17,921 nucleotides of DNA from Treponema sp. (GTDB lineage: Bacteria > Spirochaetota > Spirochaetia > Treponematales > Breznakiellaceae). Below are positions 16,749 through 17,921 of the stretch, piece by piece. The notes beneath the pieces were generated by a model. It ran no database searches. It worked only from the letters and a program-made list of their open reading frames with translations, and was not told the origin of the DNA. The stretch's first letter is position 1. The number at the start of each line of letters is the position of its first letter. The stretch is taken from contig JAIWNU010000040.1 in the NCBI GenBank assembly GCA_020216655.1, positions 1 through 17,921 of the forward strand. Reading direction: 5' to 3'. The translations under genes and the position numbers were made by a program.

Positions 16749-16799
16749 CGGGGGGCGCCATTGGTACGTCATGAAGACGTGCATCAGACGCGCCCCCCG
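16749..16799 (-). repeat. Long perfect hairpin just upstream of hisG
   Basis: CGGGGGGCGC at 16749-16758 is the exact reverse complement of 16790-16799, a 10-bp all G+C stem. The 31-base loop contains a second inverted repeat, ACGTC (16766-16770) with GACGT (16776-16780). On the his transcript it ends about 25 bases before the hisG start and is followed by only scattered T residues (GTATTCTTAC), so it is not a classical terminator. It could protect or process the mRNA, pause polymerase, or be part of a mobile palindromic repeat. Confidence 0.7.
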
Positions 16800-16980
16800 C
16801 CGCTAACCCGTCGGGACTTCCGGGGCCTTGCCGGATACGGCACCGGCTTTCTACGCTCCGGTGCTATTCCGTTGTCCCGCCGGTTTTGCGGCCCCCCACA
16901 ACCTTGGAGGGGCTGGGTAATCACCCTCTCCCCGAGGGCTGCCTTCTTTAGGCCGCTTCCCTGGGAGGGGGCTTTAAGGG
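16799..16980 (-). other. Highly structured untranslated his leader segment of unknown function
   Basis: No credible gene lies in these bases, but inverted repeats are dense. Nested helices 16799-16803/16888-16892, 16805-16808/16882-16885 and 16812-16817/16874-16879 enclose two hairpins, 16819-16823/16831-16835 and 16840-16846/16858-16864, giving a three-way-junction-like shape. Further small hairpins are seen at 16891-16913, 16915-16926, 16924-16938, 16941-16953 and 16959-16969. It matches no riboswitch, T-box, SRP RNA or RNase P consensus that I recognise. It may be a structured RNA element of the leader or a chromosomal repeat element inserted there. Pairings were found by eye and not energy-tested. 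Confidence 0.5.
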
Positions 16981-16983
16981 CAT

Positions 16984-17017
16984 AAAAAAAGCCGTGGACC
17001 CCATAGAGCCCACGGCT
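16984..17017 (-). terminator. Intrinsic terminator/attenuator of the his operon
   Basis: On the minus strand AGCCGTGG (17017-17010) and CCACGGCT (16997-16990) form a perfect 8-bp stem around a 12-base loop, followed immediately by a T7 run (16990-16984). It lies 38 bases after the leader-peptide stop codon and about 260 bases before hisG, so it must act as a conditional terminator for the operon. Confidence 0.85.
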
Positions 17018-17059
17018 GTATATGCCGAATAGAACCGCAATGCGGCACCGGACCCTATG
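17002..17059 (-). promoter_or_regulatory. Candidate antiterminator pairing of the his attenuator
   Basis: CATAGGGTCC (17059-17050), which begins in the last sense codon and covers the leader stop codon, can pair over ten positions (two of them G-U) with GGGCTCTATG (17011-17002). The second strand covers most of the terminator loop and its top two base pairs. A weaker alternative is 17024-17027 with 17013-17016, against the outer stem, which itself competes with 17043-17048/17022-17027. A ribosome stalled at the His codons leaves 17050-17059 free; one at the stop codon covers it. Found by eye. Confidence 0.5.
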
Positions 17060-17099
17060 CCCCCCAAGATGAGTACCCATGATGATGATGGTGGTTCAT
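17055..17099 (-). CDS. hisL: his operon leader peptide with five consecutive histidines
   Basis: ATG at 17099 opens a 14-residue ORF, MNHHHHHGYSSWGA, stop TAG at 17055-17057. The His codons (CAC then four CAT) occupy 17079-17093. A second in-frame ATG at 17114 would give MKRITMNHHHHHGYSSWGA and coincides with the predicted transcript start; neither start has a strong ribosome site (CGGA lies about eight bases before ATG 17099). The position directly behind a promoter and ahead of an intrinsic terminator and hisG is the architecture of a control peptide for ribosome-mediated attenuation: scarce charged tRNA-His stalls translation and lets polymerase read on into the operon. The peptide itself probably has no other role. 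Confidence 0.88.
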   Translation of the reverse strand: MNHHHHHGYSSWGA

Positions 17100-17120
17100 A
17101 GTAATCCGTTTCATATAAAT

Positions 17121-17149
17121 ATACTATCGGTATGCAAAAAATATGTCAA
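17121..17149 (-). promoter_or_regulatory. his operon promoter
   Basis: On the minus strand a perfect TTGACA (17144-17149), 17-base spacer and TAGTAT (17121-17126). Transcription should start near 17114, about 15 bases before the leader-peptide ATG at 17099. Confidence 0.75.
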
Positions 17150-17193
17150 GGGGTGTATAAATATGCAATAATACATTTTTTAGGTGGAGGGCT

Positions 17194-17222
17194 TTGTTTT
17201 GTCATAAAAATCCTGATAGGAT
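17194..17222 (+). promoter_or_regulatory. Possible promoter of the XRE-cupin gene
   Basis: TTGTTT (17194-17199), 17-base spacer, TAGGAT (17217-17222). Both hexamers deviate from consensus. It would start near 17229 and leave about 30 bases before ATG 17260. Confidence 0.35.
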
Positions 17223-17223
17223 T
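17209..17223. promoter_or_regulatory. Inverted repeat AATCCT-GAT-AGGATT, possible operator
   Basis: Six-base arms 17209-17214 and 17218-17223 around GAT form a perfect palindrome that overlaps the proposed -10 of the XRE-cupin gene. HTH_3 proteins often bind such sites as dimers, so autorepression is plausible but not shown. Confidence 0.35.
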
Positions 17224-17259
17224 CTCCATAAATGCGGTTGAGATAAAGGAAGGAACTAT

Positions 17260-17832
17260 ATGGCAGAATACGACAAGGTGGGTGAACGGATCCGGAAGGT
17301 TCGGGAATCGCGGAAAATTACGACGGCAGATTTGGCAGAACGGGCAGGATTGAATCCGGATTTGGTAGCGGGACTGGAAAACAATGAGATGCCGCCGTCC
17401 CTGGCGCCGCTCATTAAAATTGCCCGGGTTTTGGGAGTGCGGCTGGGAACCTTTCTGGATGATGTGGATTCCCTCGGTCCTGTTATTTCACGGGCAGATT
17501 CTCCGGTAAAGGCGGTGCGGTTTGCAGGCAGCACAGGAGCCGTATCGGGAGAATTAGATTTTTATTCCCTGGCTCACAACAAAGCTGGACGCCACATGGA
17601 ACCCTTTGTCATAGATATTCACGGGTCTTCATCAAAAGAAATAAAACCCTCTTCTCATGAAGGGGAGGAATTTATCTATGTGCTGCAGGGTATGGTAGAA
17701 ATTTTTTACGGAAAAGAAACCTACCTGCTCGAGGCGGGGGATTCTATCTATCTCGATTCTATTGTGGATCATCATGTACACAGCAAAAATGGGGAGGCAA
17801 AAATCCTCGCCGTTGTGTATACCCCCTATTAA
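17260..17832 (+). CDS. XRE-family transcriptional regulator with C-terminal cupin domain
   Basis: 190 residues. Residues about 8-65 are an HTH_3 domain (GERIRKVRESRKITTADLAE, then LNPDLVAGLENNE and LIKIARVLGV). Residues about 120-188 are a cupin_2 barrel with SHEGEEFIYVLQG, EAGDSIYLDS and VDHHVHS, suited to binding a small ligand or metal. Proteins of this build usually repress a neighbouring metabolic operon and release DNA on ligand binding. ATG 17260 follows a GGAAGGA site. It is transcribed away from the his operon; nothing in the sequence shows that it regulates his. The target may be the gene that follows, beyond the window. Confidence 0.92.
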   Translation: MAEYDKVGERIRKVRESRKITTADLAERAGLNPDLVAGLENNEMPPSLAPLIKIARVLGVRLGTFLDDVDSLGPVISRADSPVKAVRFAGSTGAVSGELDFYSLAHNKAGRHMEPFVIDIHGSSSKEIKPSSHEGEEFIYVLQGMVEIFYGKETYLLEAGDSIYLDSIVDHHVHSKNGEAKILAVVYTPY

Positions 17833-17921
17833 AAGGAGGCATGATAAAAAGCTCATCCGGGAGGGTCGGTGGATAGAGTATACTGGACCGGAAGACCGGG
17901 ACAGCTAGGTTACTGTTCGTC
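17833..17921 (+). other. Unresolved tail after the XRE-cupin gene
   Basis: An AAGGAGG at 17833-17839 is followed too closely by ATG 17841, whose frame stops after 11 codons (TAG at 17874). A GTG at 17869 with GGAGG four bases upstream opens a frame that stays open to the window end (17 codons, beginning VDRVYWTGRPG). A third frame reads without stop until TAG 17906 but has no good start. A downstream gene probably begins here, but it cannot be identified. Confidence 0.3.

Noticed and set aside
16905..16930. GAGGGTGATTACCC on the minus strand as a T-box sequence
   Set aside because: It lacks the AGGGTGGNACCGCG core, there is no stem I or specifier loop, and it lies after the terminator rather than before it.
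16677..17080. Open frames of about 100 codons on both strands of the his leader (16677-16985 plus, 16784-17080 minus)
   Set aside because: No ribosome site, Arg/Pro/Gly-rich translations without any family pattern, and both overlap the promoter-attenuator architecture; they are by-products of high G+C.
1..17921. tRNA, rRNA, CRISPR arrays, insertion sequences, attachment sites or replication origin
   Set aside because: Read through on both strands; no cloverleaf with TTCGA arm, no regular repeat-spacer pattern, no transposase or integrase motifs and no DnaA-box cluster were seen.

Overview
The window reads as ordinary bacterial chromosome, moderately to highly G+C in most genes, densely packed, with no RNA operon, insertion sequence, CRISPR array or phage gene visible. 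A spirochaete of the Treponema/Gracilinema type from a plant-fibre or gut setting would fit (GH5 cellulase lipoprotein with a relaxed lipobox, large chemoreceptor, gene style). That placement is an inference from overall impression; no rRNA is present to confirm it.

Layout. (1) 1-210: divergent promoters between a partial AbrB/MazE-like gene (minus, running off the left edge) and a plus-strand operon. (2) 250-3267: three tightly coupled genes, an NTF2/SnoaL-like protein, a short-chain dehydrogenase and a phytoene-desaturase-like flavoprotein, which look like one small-molecule or lipid-modifying pathway. (3) 3381-5804: purE (class I), purK and an alpha/beta hydrolase whose start lies inside purK. 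(4) 5801-6727, minus: a radical SAM protein convergent with the hydrolase. (5) 6858-7886: a GH5 endoglucanase lipoprotein behind a good sigma70 promoter. (6) 8036-10123: an AT-richer methyl-accepting chemotaxis protein. (7) 17149 down to 10124, minus: a complete-looking histidine operon, promoter - leader peptide - attenuator - structured leader - hisG-hisB-hisH-hisF-hisA/I/E-hisC-hisD. (8) 17194-17832: a divergent XRE-cupin regulator.

The main discovery candidate is the start of the his operon. A TTGACA-N17-TAGTAT promoter precedes a 14-codon ORF (MNHHHHHGYSSWGA) with five consecutive His codons, followed by a G+C-rich hairpin with a T7 tract and a competing upstream pairing that starts exactly at the leader stop codon. 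This has the full architecture of ribosome-mediated transcription attenuation. About 260 further untranslated bases, packed with nested inverted repeats including a three-way-junction-like fold and a perfect 10-bp hairpin, separate the attenuator from hisG; their role is unknown. The operon also carries a single 426-residue HisA-HisI-HisE fusion and lacks a histidinol-phosphate phosphatase, which must be encoded elsewhere.

The his genes together would convert PRPP and ATP to histidine except for the phosphatase step. purE/purK supply the carboxylation step of purine synthesis, metabolically linked because histidine synthesis consumes ATP and returns AICAR to the purine pathway.
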